64,000 nucleotides of DNA from Curvibacter sp. GWA2_63_95 (lineage in GTDB: Bacteria; Pseudomonadota; Gammaproteobacteria; Burkholderiales; Burkholderiaceae_C). The position numbers and the translations under genes are program-made. How positions within the stretch are numbered: the first letter of the stretch is position 1; each line of letters begins with the position of its first letter. The notes beneath the pieces are model-generated. The model worked only from the letters and a program-made list of their open reading frames with translations, was not told the DNA's origin and ran no database searches. The stretch covers positions 124,001-188,000 of the forward strand of contig MGPB01000030.1 in the NCBI GenBank assembly GCA_001795455.1, written 5' to 3'. Shown in pieces: positions 33,305 through 40,848 of the stretch.

Positions 33305-34480
33305 TTATTTCTTGGCTGCGGTGTCGCCCATGTAGTCCGACATCACCTTCCACTTGCCATCCGTGATCTGCGACAGGCGGGATGTCCCGCTGCCCAGGCG
33401 TTTGGTGGCGGTGAATGTTTGCAGCGGCGAACCAAACATGTCTGGCTGGATGGTGGTGCTGTCCATCACCTTGATGAAACTGTCGGTCGACAGATTCTTG
33501 CCGGCTTTGTTGGCGGCAGTGGCAAAGGTGTTGATGATCAGGTAGCCGTAGACCGAGAACACGGTGGGATCTTCGTTGAACTTGGTCTTGTACTTGTTGG
33601 CCCAGAAGCGGATGCTGGGGGACTGTTCATCGGTGTAGGGGTTTTGCACCGTCATGGTGGCGTAGAGGCCGTCCATGGCTTTGCCGCCGATCTTGTGGAT
33701 CAGGTCGGTGTAGGCCGCGCTGGACCCGATGAAGGTGGGGTTGTAACCCAGCTTGCGGGCAGTACCAATGGCGCCAATGGTTTCACGGATGATGGTGCCC
33801 AGCACCACAAAGTCACAACCGCTGGCCTGCAGCTTGGACACTTGCGACGAGAAGTCGGTGGCGCCGCGTTTGTAGGACGTTTTCTCGGCGAACTCCATGC
33901 CGATGGTCTTCAGGCCGTCTTCACCACCCTTGAGCACTTCCAGGCCGAAGTCGTCATCCTGGTACAGCGTGCAGACCTTCTTGGCACCTTTTTCCTTCAC
34001 CAGCTTGGGCACGGCCAGACGCATCTGGTCGTAGTAGGGGGCTGCAAACGAGTACTTGAGCTTGTGGAAGGGCTCGTACATTTCGCGCGCCGCGGTGATG
34101 GGGAAGAAGTTCGCCACATTCTTCTCGAACTGCACCGGCATGGCCGCCATGTTCTGGGCGGTGCCGATGTGGCCCACCATCATGAAAATCTTGTCCTGGT
34201 TGACCAGTTTCTGGGCGGCCAGCACGGCTTTTTTGGGGTCGTAGCCAGAGTCTTCAACCAGCAGCTTGACCTTGCGGCCGTTGATGCCACCTTGTTCATT
34301 GATCTCGTCCACGGCCAGCAACATGCCGGCACGGGCCTGTTTGCCAAAACCGGCCAGCGGGCCAGACAGGTCCTGGATGGACCCAAGCAAGATTTCGTCT
34401 TTGCCGACGCCTTGCTGGGCGCTGGCAAGGGTCGCCGTCAGGGCCAGGGTGCCCAGTGCGATCGCGGTACGCAGTTTCAT
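33305..34480 (-). CDS. Branched-chain amino acid-type ABC transporter substrate-binding protein
   Basis: The 391-residue periplasmic protein has a signal peptide (residues 1-21, ending ATLASA) followed by ILLGSIQDLSGPLAGFGKQARAGMLLAVDEIN, the LivK/LivJ-type start. RKVKLLVEDSGYDPKKAVLAAQKLV then fits the Peripla_BP_6 fold. It is the ligand-capture component for the LivHMGF genes further upstream on the same strand. It is the last gene of the operon, separated from the acyl-CoA ligase gene by a hairpin that may allow separate expression. The ligand is not evident; with an acyl-CoA ligase in the operon an aliphatic or aromatic acid is possible. Confidence 0.9.
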   Translation of the reverse strand: MKLRTAIALGTLALTATLASAQQGVGKDEILLGSIQDLSGPLAGFGKQARAGMLLAVDEINEQGGINGRKVKLLVEDSGYDPKKAVLAAQKLVNQDKIFMMVGHIGTAQNMAAMPVQFEKNVANFFPITAAREMYEPFHKLKYSFAAPYYDQMRLAVPKLVKEKGAKKVCTLYQDDDFGLEVLKGGEDGLKTIGMEFAEKTSYKRGATDFSSQVSKLQASGCDFVVLGTIIRETIGAIGTARKLGYNPTFIGSSAAYTDLIHKIGGKAMDGLYATMTVQNPYTDEQSPSIRFWANKYKTKFNEDPTVFSVYGYLIINTFATAANKAGKNLSTDSFIKVMDSTTIQPDMFGSPLQTFTATKRLGSGTSRLSQITDGKWKVMSDYMGDTAAKK

Positions 34481-34509
34481 GGTTGTGTCTCCTCGTTGTT
34501 GAAAGGGAT

Positions 34510-34533
34510 GCTGAAAGCCGACAGCCTTTCAGC
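34510..34533. other. Hairpin spanning the acyl-CoA ligase stop codon
   Basis: A perfect eight-base-pair stem GCTGAAAG/CTTTCAGC around an eight-base loop lies at the end of the ligase gene and before the binding-protein gene. There is no T-run on the transcribed strand, so an RNA-processing or stability role is more likely than termination. Confidence 0.5.
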
Positions 34534-36385
34534 GGTACATGGCCTCTATCTGGGCTTCGTATTTCTTTTCCACCAGCTTGCGTTTGAGCTTCATGGTGGG
34601 GGTGAGTTCCTCGTCTTCTGCCGTGAGCTGGTTTTCCAGCAGGAAGAATTTTTTGATCTGCTCCACGCGTGCAAACTTCTTGTTCACCCGGTCCAGCTCG
34701 GCCTGGATCAGGGCCTGCACCTCGGTGGCACGGGTCAGGGACGCATAGTTGCTGAAGGGCACATCGGCGTCCTGGGCGAACTTCTCCACGTTTTCCTGGT
34801 CGATCATCACAATCACCGTCAGGTAGGCGCGTTTGTCACCAATCACCACCGCATCGGTGATGTAGGGCGAGAACTTCAGGTCGTTCTCCAGCTCGCTGGG
34901 CGTGATGTTTTTGCCGCCCGCGGTGATGATGATGTCCTTCATGCGGTCGGTGATGCGGAAGAAGCCATCTTCGTCCTGCACACCCACGTCGCCGGTGTGC
35001 AGCCAGCCGTCCGGGGTGAGGGTCTCGGCGGTTTTCTCGGGCAGGTTCAGGTAGCCGGCAAAGACGTTTTTGCCCCGCACCAAAATTTCACCAGTCACCG
35101 GGTCCAGCTTCACCTCGTTAAAGCCAGCCGCCGGGCCGATGGAGCCGGGTTTGATCTTGTCGGCCGGCACGCCGGTAGAGGCGCCACAGGTCTCGGTCAT
35201 GCCCCACACCTCCAGCATGGGCACGCCCAACGCCAGGTACCAGCGCACCAGATCGGGAGAAATGGGCGCCGCCCCGGTGACCAGAAAACGTGCACGGTGG
35301 ATGCCAATGAGCTTGCGCACATTGTTGAGTGCCAGCACCTGCGCGACGCGGAACTGGAACTTCAACCAACCGTCCACGGACTGACCGGCCAGGACCCGTT
35401 CGGCAATACGGGTGCCCACGCCAATCGCCCAGCCATAGGCGGCCTGCTGGATGAAGCCGGCCTCCTTCAGCCCAATCATCACGCCGGAATAAAACTTCTC
35501 CCACACCCGCGGCACGGCGGTGAACACCGTGGGGGCAATCTCCCGCACGTTCTCGGGAATGGTCTCTGGGTTCTCTACAAAATTGAGCTTGGCCCCGGTG
35601 TACAGCCCGAAGTACTCGCCGCCCATGCGCTCGGCAATGTGGCACAGCGGCAGAAAACACATGCGTTCGTCCTGGTCGCTCTGGGCAATCAGGGTGTTGA
35701 AACCGCGCACTGTGTAGACCAGGCCCTGGTGCAAGTGCATGGCACCCTTGGGTTTGCCGGTGGTGCCCGAGGTGTAGACCAGAATCGCCAGGTCCTGGGG
35801 CTTGCAGGCGTCCACGCGCTGCTGCACCGCCTGCGGGTGGGTGGCGTTGTAGGCGCGGCCCAGTGCGCGTAGCGCATCCAGGCTGATGACGCCTGGGTCG
35901 TCCAGCCCGCGCAGGCCCTCCATGTCGAACACCACGATGGTGCGCAGCTTGGGGCACTGGTCGCGCACTTCCAGGGCCTTGTCGAGTTGTTCGTCGTCTT
36001 CCACAAACAGGACGCTGGTGGACGAGTCTTCACACAGGTAGTGCACCTGGCTGGCTGCATCGGTGGGGTAAATGCCGTTGGACACGCCACCGGCGGACAA
36101 CACCGCCAGATCGGCCCAGACCCACTCCACCACGGTATTGGCCAGGATGGAGGCCGTATCACCTTGGTGAAATCCCAGGCTCATCAAGCCGCCGGCAATC
36201 TCGCGCACGGCATTGGCGGTCTGGTTCCAGGTCCAGCTGCGCCACAGGCCCAGATGCTTTTGCCGCAGCCAGATGTTTGGGCCGCGGCTTTGCACCGCGT
36301 TCCAGAACATGGCCGGAATGGTCTCGCCCGCCATGACGATGTCATTGCGCGGTTGAATGTGTGAGGTATCCCAAAGTCCGCTCAT
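34529..36385 (-). CDS. AMP-dependent long-chain acyl-CoA ligase
   Basis: The 618-residue enzyme activates a carboxylic acid to its CoA thioester with ATP. The P-loop-like motif is ILVYTSGTTGKPKGAM (about residue 203), followed by MLEVWGMTETCGAST (about residue 395), then GWLHTGDVGVQDEDGFFRITDRMKDIIITAGGKNI (about residues 465-500). Length and motifs place it with the FAA1/long-chain ligases. It lies between livF and the substrate-binding gene in the liv operon, so the transporter and ligase probably act on the same acid: import, then activation. The start is an ATG five bases after the livF stop. Chain length is unknown. Confidence 0.92.
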   Translation of the reverse strand: MSGLWDTSHIQPRNDIVMAGETIPAMFWNAVQSRGPNIWLRQKHLGLWRSWTWNQTANAVREIAGGLMSLGFHQGDTASILANTVVEWVWADLAVLSAGGVSNGIYPTDAASQVHYLCEDSSTSVLFVEDDEQLDKALEVRDQCPKLRTIVVFDMEGLRGLDDPGVISLDALRALGRAYNATHPQAVQQRVDACKPQDLAILVYTSGTTGKPKGAMHLHQGLVYTVRGFNTLIAQSDQDERMCFLPLCHIAERMGGEYFGLYTGAKLNFVENPETIPENVREIAPTVFTAVPRVWEKFYSGVMIGLKEAGFIQQAAYGWAIGVGTRIAERVLAGQSVDGWLKFQFRVAQVLALNNVRKLIGIHRARFLVTGAAPISPDLVRWYLALGVPMLEVWGMTETCGASTGVPADKIKPGSIGPAAGFNEVKLDPVTGEILVRGKNVFAGYLNLPEKTAETLTPDGWLHTGDVGVQDEDGFFRITDRMKDIIITAGGKNITPSELENDLKFSPYITDAVVIGDKRAYLTVIVMIDQENVEKFAQDADVPFSNYASLTRATEVQALIQAELDRVNKKFARVEQIKKFFLLENQLTAEDEELTPTMKLKRKLVEKKYEAQIEAMYR

Positions 36386-36389
36386 GTAT

Positions 36390-37187
36390 TCACCGCCATG
36401 TCTTCTTTTTCTTCCAGCGCCGCTCTCCGCGCACGCCGTCTTCCTTCATGCCGAGGTAGAACTCCTTGATATCGTCCTTCTCGCGCAGGTGGGCGCAGGT
36501 GTCTTCCATGACGATGCGGCCGTTCTCCAGCACATAGCCGTAGTCCGCGGCGTTGAGCGCCATGTTGGCGTTTTGTTCCACCAGCAGGATGGTGGTGCCG
36601 CGCTCGCGGTTGATGCGCACCACGATCTCGAAGATCTCCTTCGTGAGCTTCGGGCTCAGGCCCAGGCTGGGCTCGTCCAGCAGGATCAGATCGGGGTCTG
36701 CCATCAGCGCGCGGCTGATCGCCAGCATCTGCTGCTGCCCGCCCGAGAGCAGGCCGGCATCCTGTGTGGCGCGCTCTTTGAGGATGGGGAAGTAGCCGTA
36801 CACCGTCTCGATGTCCTTGGCCACGCCGTCGCGGTCGGAGCGGGTGTAGGCGCCCATCAGCAGGTTGTCGCGCACACTCAGCAGCGGAAACACCTCCCGC
36901 CCCTCGGGTACATGACTCAGTCCCTCCTGCACGATATACGCCGGGTCTTTGGCGGTGATGTCCGCGCCCTTGAACTCCACCGAACCCTTGCACGGGTCGA
37001 TGATGCCGGAGATGGTTTTGAGGATGGTGGTCTTGCCCGCGCCGTTGCTGCCCAACACGGTGGCAATCTCGCCGCGGCGCACCTGCAGGCTCACACCACG
37101 GATGGCCTTGATGGGGCCATACGCGCTTTCCACGTTGAGCAGCTTGAGCACCGGTTGGTCGCTGATGGGCGGCGGCTGGGTGCTCAT
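36390..37187 (-). CDS. livF: ABC transporter ATP-binding protein LivF
   Basis: The 265-residue ATPase has Walker A GSNGAGKTT (about residue 46), the family signature LLSGGQQQMLAISRALM, Walker B LILLDEPSLGLSP and the H-loop-proximal ILLVEQNANMAL, which is typical of LivF. A C-terminal tail of about 25 residues (DGVRGERRWKKKKTWR) is unusually basic and extends past the usual end. It energises import by the LivHM channel. The start overlaps the livG stop by four bases. Confidence 0.93.
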   Translation of the reverse strand: MSTQPPPISDQPVLKLLNVESAYGPIKAIRGVSLQVRRGEIATVLGSNGAGKTTILKTISGIIDPCKGSVEFKGADITAKDPAYIVQEGLSHVPEGREVFPLLSVRDNLLMGAYTRSDRDGVAKDIETVYGYFPILKERATQDAGLLSGGQQQMLAISRALMADPDLILLDEPSLGLSPKLTKEIFEIVVRINRERGTTILLVEQNANMALNAADYGYVLENGRIVMEDTCAHLREKDDIKEFYLGMKEDGVRGERRWKKKKTWR

Positions 37188-38008
37188 GCGCTCACTCCCT
37201 GGGTTTGGCGGCGCAGGGACGAGACATCGTCAATAGACCCCAGATAGGCCTCCACCACATCCGGATCGGTCTGCACCTCGCGCGGTGTGCCCATGGCCAG
37301 CACCTCGCCCTGGTTCATGGCGAGCACGCGGTCGCTCACTTTGGACACCAGGCTCATGTCGTGTTCCACCATCAGCACGGTGATGCCCAGCTCGTGTTTG
37401 ATGTCCTGGATCCAGAACGCCATGTCGTCGGTTTCTTCCACATTCAGGCCGCTGGACGGCTCGTCCAGCAAGAGCAGTTTGGGTTCGGTGCACAGGGCGC
37501 GGGCCATCTCCACCACCTTGCGCACGCCATAGGGCAGGCCGGCCACCAGCGAGTCACGGTAGTGCTGCAGGTCCAGAAACTCGATCACCTCTTCGGCCTT
37601 CTCGCGGGCACGCAATTCGGCCTCGCGCGCAGCGCGGGTGAACAACAGGTCCTGCCACAACCCGGTCTTGCGGTGGGTGTGGCGGCCTATCAGCAGGTTG
37701 TGCAGCACACTGGCGTGTTCAAACAGCTCGATGTTCTGAAAGGTGCGCGCAATGCCCAGCGAGGCCACGTCTTGCGGCGGCTGCGCAGTCAGTTTGAGCG
37801 TGCCCTGCGGGCCCAGGTAGTCAATGTCACCCGTGGTCGGGGTGTAGATGCGGCTGATCAGGTTGAACACCGTGGTTTTGCCGGCGCCGTTGGGGCCAAT
37901 CAGGGTGAACACCTCACCCTGCTTCACGTCAAAGCTCACGTTGTTGACGGCCAGCACGCCGCCAAAGCGCACGCTGAGGTTGTTGGCAGAAAGGAGGGTA
38001 TCAGTCAT
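37184..38008 (-). CDS. livG: ABC transporter ATP-binding protein LivG
   Basis: The 274-residue ATPase has Walker A GPNGAGKTTVFNLISRIY (about residue 38), then GIARTFQNIELFEHASVLHNLLIGRH, a LivG hallmark. It also has the signature LPYGVRKVVEMARAL and Walker B LLLLDEPSSGLNVEETDD. The signature motif is the LivG-type variant of LSGGQ. It pairs with LivF on the cytosolic face of LivHM. A GC-rich palindromic stretch of about 100 bases separates it from livM upstream. Confidence 0.93.
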   Translation of the reverse strand: MTDTLLSANNLSVRFGGVLAVNNVSFDVKQGEVFTLIGPNGAGKTTVFNLISRIYTPTTGDIDYLGPQGTLKLTAQPPQDVASLGIARTFQNIELFEHASVLHNLLIGRHTHRKTGLWQDLLFTRAAREAELRAREKAEEVIEFLDLQHYRDSLVAGLPYGVRKVVEMARALCTEPKLLLLDEPSSGLNVEETDDMAFWIQDIKHELGITVLMVEHDMSLVSKVSDRVLAMNQGEVLAMGTPREVQTDPDVVEAYLGSIDDVSSLRRQTQGVSA

Positions 38009-38029
38009 AAAGAGAGGCCTTGAACGCCG

Positions 38030-38100
38030 CCGGGCCGCCCCAAGGCGGGAGCGCCCCCTTCGGGGGGCAGCGACCCGCGGAAGCGGTGGAGCGTGGGGGC
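38030..38100. repeat. GC-rich palindromic intergenic repeat between livM and livG
   Basis: A GCCCCC-TTCG-GGGGGC hairpin (38053-38068) is followed by CAGCGACCCGCGGAAGCGG. A related GC-rich palindromic stretch lies in the livH-livM gap at 39186. It has no coding potential and no T-run. Confidence 0.55.
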
Positions 38101-38108
38101 GACGTTCT

Positions 38109-39185
38109 TCATTTCAGCCGGTCCGATTTCTGGAACGATTTCTGCCGCTTGAACATGCCCTTGCGGTAGAACGGAAACATCTGTAAATAGGTGCGCACCT
38201 TGAGCCAGCGGCCATACAGGCCCATGGGTTCAAACAGCACAAAAATGATCAGCATGCTGCCGTAGATCACACTCTTGAGCCCCGGTGCCTGGCCAATGAA
38301 CTCCGGCAAAAACTCTTTCACGGCCGAAATGCCCTGCGGCAGGATGATCAGGAAGATGGCCCCCAGGAACACGCCGTGGATGGAGCCCAGGCCGCCGATC
38401 ACGATCATCAGCAACAGGTCGATCGACTGCAGCAGGTTGAACTGGTCGGGCGAAATAAAACGCAGGTTGTGCGCATACAGGGCTCCGGCCACGCCCGCCA
38501 GTGCCGCAGAAATGGCAAACGACAGGGTCTTGTAATACGCCAGGTGGATACCCATGCTTTGGGCCGATATCTCGGAGTCGCGGATGGCCACAAAGGCCCG
38601 GCCCGTGGGTGTGCGCAGCAGGTTCAGGATGCCCAGCGTGCAGACCACGGTGACCAGCAGGCACACAAAGTAAAAACCGGCGCCGCTGCCCAGGTCATAG
38701 CCCAGCAGCTTGATGGCGGCGACCGACTTGCCCGCATTGCCGCCGGTGACCGACTCCCAGCGCGCAAACACCTCTTCGATGATGAAACCAAACGACAGCG
38801 TGGCCATGCCCAGGTAAATGCCCTTGAGCCGCAGGGCCGGCAGGCCCACCACGATGCCGATGAGGGCCGACAAGAAGCCCGACACGGCCAGCGACAGAAA
38901 GAAGGGCAAGCCCGCTGCCGTGAGGTAGGCCTGGGCGTAAGCCCCCACGCCCAAAAATGCCGCATGCCCCAGCGAAAACTGCCCAGTGAATCCGGCCAGC
39001 AGCATCAACCCCAGGCCCGCCACGGCATAGATCAGCACCAGATTGAGCTGGGCCAGGCTGTATTCGGCGAGCATCCAGGGGGCGGCCAGCAGAAAGACCG
39101 CCAGCGCGCTGTACCAGAACACATGCCCGCCATGTTTGGCAAGGTTGATGTCCTGCGCGTAGTCCGTTTTGAATATGAATCTCAC
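38109..39185 (-). CDS. livM: ABC transporter permease LivM
   Basis: The 358-residue permease has about nine hydrophobic segments. The core LivM pattern includes LLAGFTGQFSLGHAAFLGVGAYAQAYL (about residue 64), LRLKGIYLGMATLSFGFIIEEV and TGRAFVAIRDSEISAQSMGIHLAYYK (about residue 192), the EAA-like cytosolic coupling loop. LMIVIGGLGSIHGVFLGAIF follows near the end. With LivH it forms the inner-membrane channel of the transporter. The gap to livH is 121 bases and holds GC-rich hairpins. Confidence 0.93.
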   Translation of the reverse strand: MRFIFKTDYAQDINLAKHGGHVFWYSALAVFLLAAPWMLAEYSLAQLNLVLIYAVAGLGLMLLAGFTGQFSLGHAAFLGVGAYAQAYLTAAGLPFFLSLAVSGFLSALIGIVVGLPALRLKGIYLGMATLSFGFIIEEVFARWESVTGGNAGKSVAAIKLLGYDLGSGAGFYFVCLLVTVVCTLGILNLLRTPTGRAFVAIRDSEISAQSMGIHLAYYKTLSFAISAALAGVAGALYAHNLRFISPDQFNLLQSIDLLLMIVIGGLGSIHGVFLGAIFLIILPQGISAVKEFLPEFIGQAPGLKSVIYGSMLIIFVLFEPMGLYGRWLKVRTYLQMFPFYRKGMFKRQKSFQKSDRLK

Positions 39186-39306
39186 CGTGCCCCCCCCCGA
39201 AGCGCCTGTGGCGCCTCCCCCTCAGGGGGCGCTACCAGCGGCCCGGCAAAGCCGGTTCCGCGGTAGCCCTGGTGCGTGGGGTGGCTGGCCTCTACCTGGG
39301 CTCTTT
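39186..39306. repeat. GC-rich hairpin-containing gap between livH and livM
   Basis: The stretch contains GCGCCTCCCCCTCAGGGGGCG (stem from 39211) and CCGGC-AAA-GCCGG (39243-39255). It resembles the 38030 element in being made of C-run/G-run palindromes. No gene is seen in it. Confidence 0.5.
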
Positions 39307-40203
39307 TCATACTTTCTTTCTGAGCTGTTCGCCAAACAGGCCGTTGGGCCTGACCATCAGCATGACCAGCACCACCACATAGGCTGCGGTGTCCTTGAAG
39401 CCGTCGGGCAGGTAGAAGCCGGCAAAGGACTCGACCAGGCCAATCACCAGGCCGCCCACGATGGCACCGGGCAGACTGCCAAAGCCGCCCACCACGGCGG
39501 CCGGGAAGGCCTTGAGCCCAATCATTCCCATGTTGGCGTGCACAAAGGTGATGGGGGCCAGCAAGACGCCGGCAATGGCGGCAACGGCTGCAGCCAAGCC
39601 CCAGGCCAGGCCATTGAGGCGCTGCACCGGAATGCCCATGTAGTAGGCCGCCAGCTGGTTTTGCGAAGCCGCTTGCATGGCAATGCCCAGCTTGCTGTAG
39701 CGAAACAGGGCAAACAACAACACGCACAAAACGCCGGTGGCGCCGATGATGACCAGGTGTTCCACGTTGAGCACCAGCGCGCCAATGCCCATCTCGTTGC
39801 CGCCGAATTTGAGAATTTCGTCCTTGTAGGGCACGGGCAGGGCGTTGGTGTCGGTGCCCATGCCGGGGATCATGGTGATCAGGCCACGCGCCACATAACC
39901 GATGCCGATGGTCAGCATGACGATGGAAAAGGCGGGCTGACCAAGGATGGGGCGGATGACTACACGCTCCAGCACGATGCCGAAGGCCGCCATGGCGACG
40001 ATGGCGCTGGGCACCGCCACCCAATAGGGGAAGCCCAGCAACGTCATGCCCGCCAGGCCGCCAAAAGCGCCCAACATCATCAGCTCACCCTGGGCGAAGC
40101 TGACGGTCTCGGTCGCTTTGTAAATGAGCACGAAGCCCAGTGCGATCAGGCCGTAAATGCACCCTTGTGCGACGCCGCTGATCAGCAATTGAAGGAACTG
40201 CAC
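39307..40203 (-). CDS. livH: ABC transporter permease LivH
   Basis: The 298-residue permease starts MQFLQLLISGVAQGCIYGLIALGFVLIYKATETVSFAQGELMMLGAF, the classic LivH beginning. It has about eight membrane segments and the coupling loop SKLGIAMQAASQNQLAAYYMGIPVQRLN (about residue 185). It ends VVGGFGSLPGAIVGGLVIGLVES and a short polar tail. It is the first gene of the minus-strand operon livH-livM-livG-livF-acyl-CoA ligase-binding protein. The 187-base region upstream holds a repeat copy (40334-40398) and probably the operon promoter. Confidence 0.93.
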   Translation of the reverse strand: MQFLQLLISGVAQGCIYGLIALGFVLIYKATETVSFAQGELMMLGAFGGLAGMTLLGFPYWVAVPSAIVAMAAFGIVLERVVIRPILGQPAFSIVMLTIGIGYVARGLITMIPGMGTDTNALPVPYKDEILKFGGNEMGIGALVLNVEHLVIIGATGVLCVLLFALFRYSKLGIAMQAASQNQLAAYYMGIPVQRLNGLAWGLAAAVAAIAGVLLAPITFVHANMGMIGLKAFPAAVVGGFGSLPGAIVGGLVIGLVESFAGFYLPDGFKDTAAYVVVLVMLMVRPNGLFGEQLRKKV

Positions 40204-40333
40204 CTTGCCTCCTCGTGTTGTGCAGTTCCGTTATAGCGGGAGCCCCCTTTTTTACCGATAGGGTTCTCACTGATCTCGTAGACCCTTAGCGCAGGGCTGT
40301 GAGCATCGTTTTTCTTGTGGCGCGAGATTTATA

Positions 40334-40398
40334 AGAAACAGGCCTGTATTGCCCGTGGATATTGCGCAGGCAGCTACGTAATTTGTAGCATCAAATGG
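40334..40398 (+). repeat. Dispersed repeat, copy 4
   Basis: It contains CCCGTGGATATTGCGCAGGC followed by AGCTAC and a TAGCATCAAATGG flank, matching the cores of copies 2 and 5. It lies between the convergent-free livH promoter region and the yciA-like gene end and runs a few bases into the latter. Confidence 0.72.
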
Positions 40399-40807
40399 CG
40401 CGAACCGGGATCTCTCTGGGCTGCCCCTTGTCGTCAATGGCCACATAGGTCAGTGACGCCTCGGTGACTTTGATGTACTGCCCCTGGCTGCGAAAACGCT
40501 CGGCATAGACCTCCACCTTCACGGTGATGGAGGTGCGGCCGATGCGGCTGACCTTGCTGAAGAAGCTCAAGATGTCACCCACGCGCACGGGTTGTTTGAA
40601 GACAAACTCGTTCACCGCCACCGTGGCCATGCGGCCCTGGGTGTAACGGGCGGGCAGCACCGAGCCGGCCAGGTCGACCTGGGCCATGACCCAGCCGCCA
40701 AAGATGTCGCCATTGGCATTGCAGTCACCGGGCATGGGGATGACTTTGAGCACCAGTTCCTGGTCTGTGGGTAATTGAACGAGCAATGGGCTTGCATTGG
40801 TAGACAT
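40391..40807 (-). CDS. YciA-like acyl-CoA thioesterase
   Basis: The 138-residue hotdog enzyme has the YciA pattern: LVLKVIPMPGDCNANGDIFGGWVMAQVD (about residues 17-44, with the catalytic Asp of NGDIFGGW), TVAVNEFVFKQPVRVGD and SQGQYIKVTEASLTYVAID. It hydrolyses a broad range of acyl-CoA thioesters in the cytosol. The ATG at 40807 is chosen because AGGA lies eight bases upstream; a GTG at 40813 is too close to that site. It is divergent from the ATM1-type transporter gene at 40849, with a shared promoter region of only about 40 bases. Confidence 0.9.
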   Translation of the reverse strand: MSTNASPLLVQLPTDQELVLKVIPMPGDCNANGDIFGGWVMAQVDLAGSVLPARYTQGRMATVAVNEFVFKQPVRVGDILSFFSKVSRIGRTSITVKVEVYAERFRSQGQYIKVTEASLTYVAIDDKGQPREIPVRAI

Positions 40808-40848
40808 GGGCACAATCCTGACTTGAAACTTATCCCGGATTGTCCCCC

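Noticed and set aside
33284..35872. Long plus-strand open frame opposite the liv binding protein and acyl-CoA ligase genes
   Set aside because: The minus strand holds complete, motif-bearing genes; the plus frame is compositionally skewed and starts inside the terminator region.
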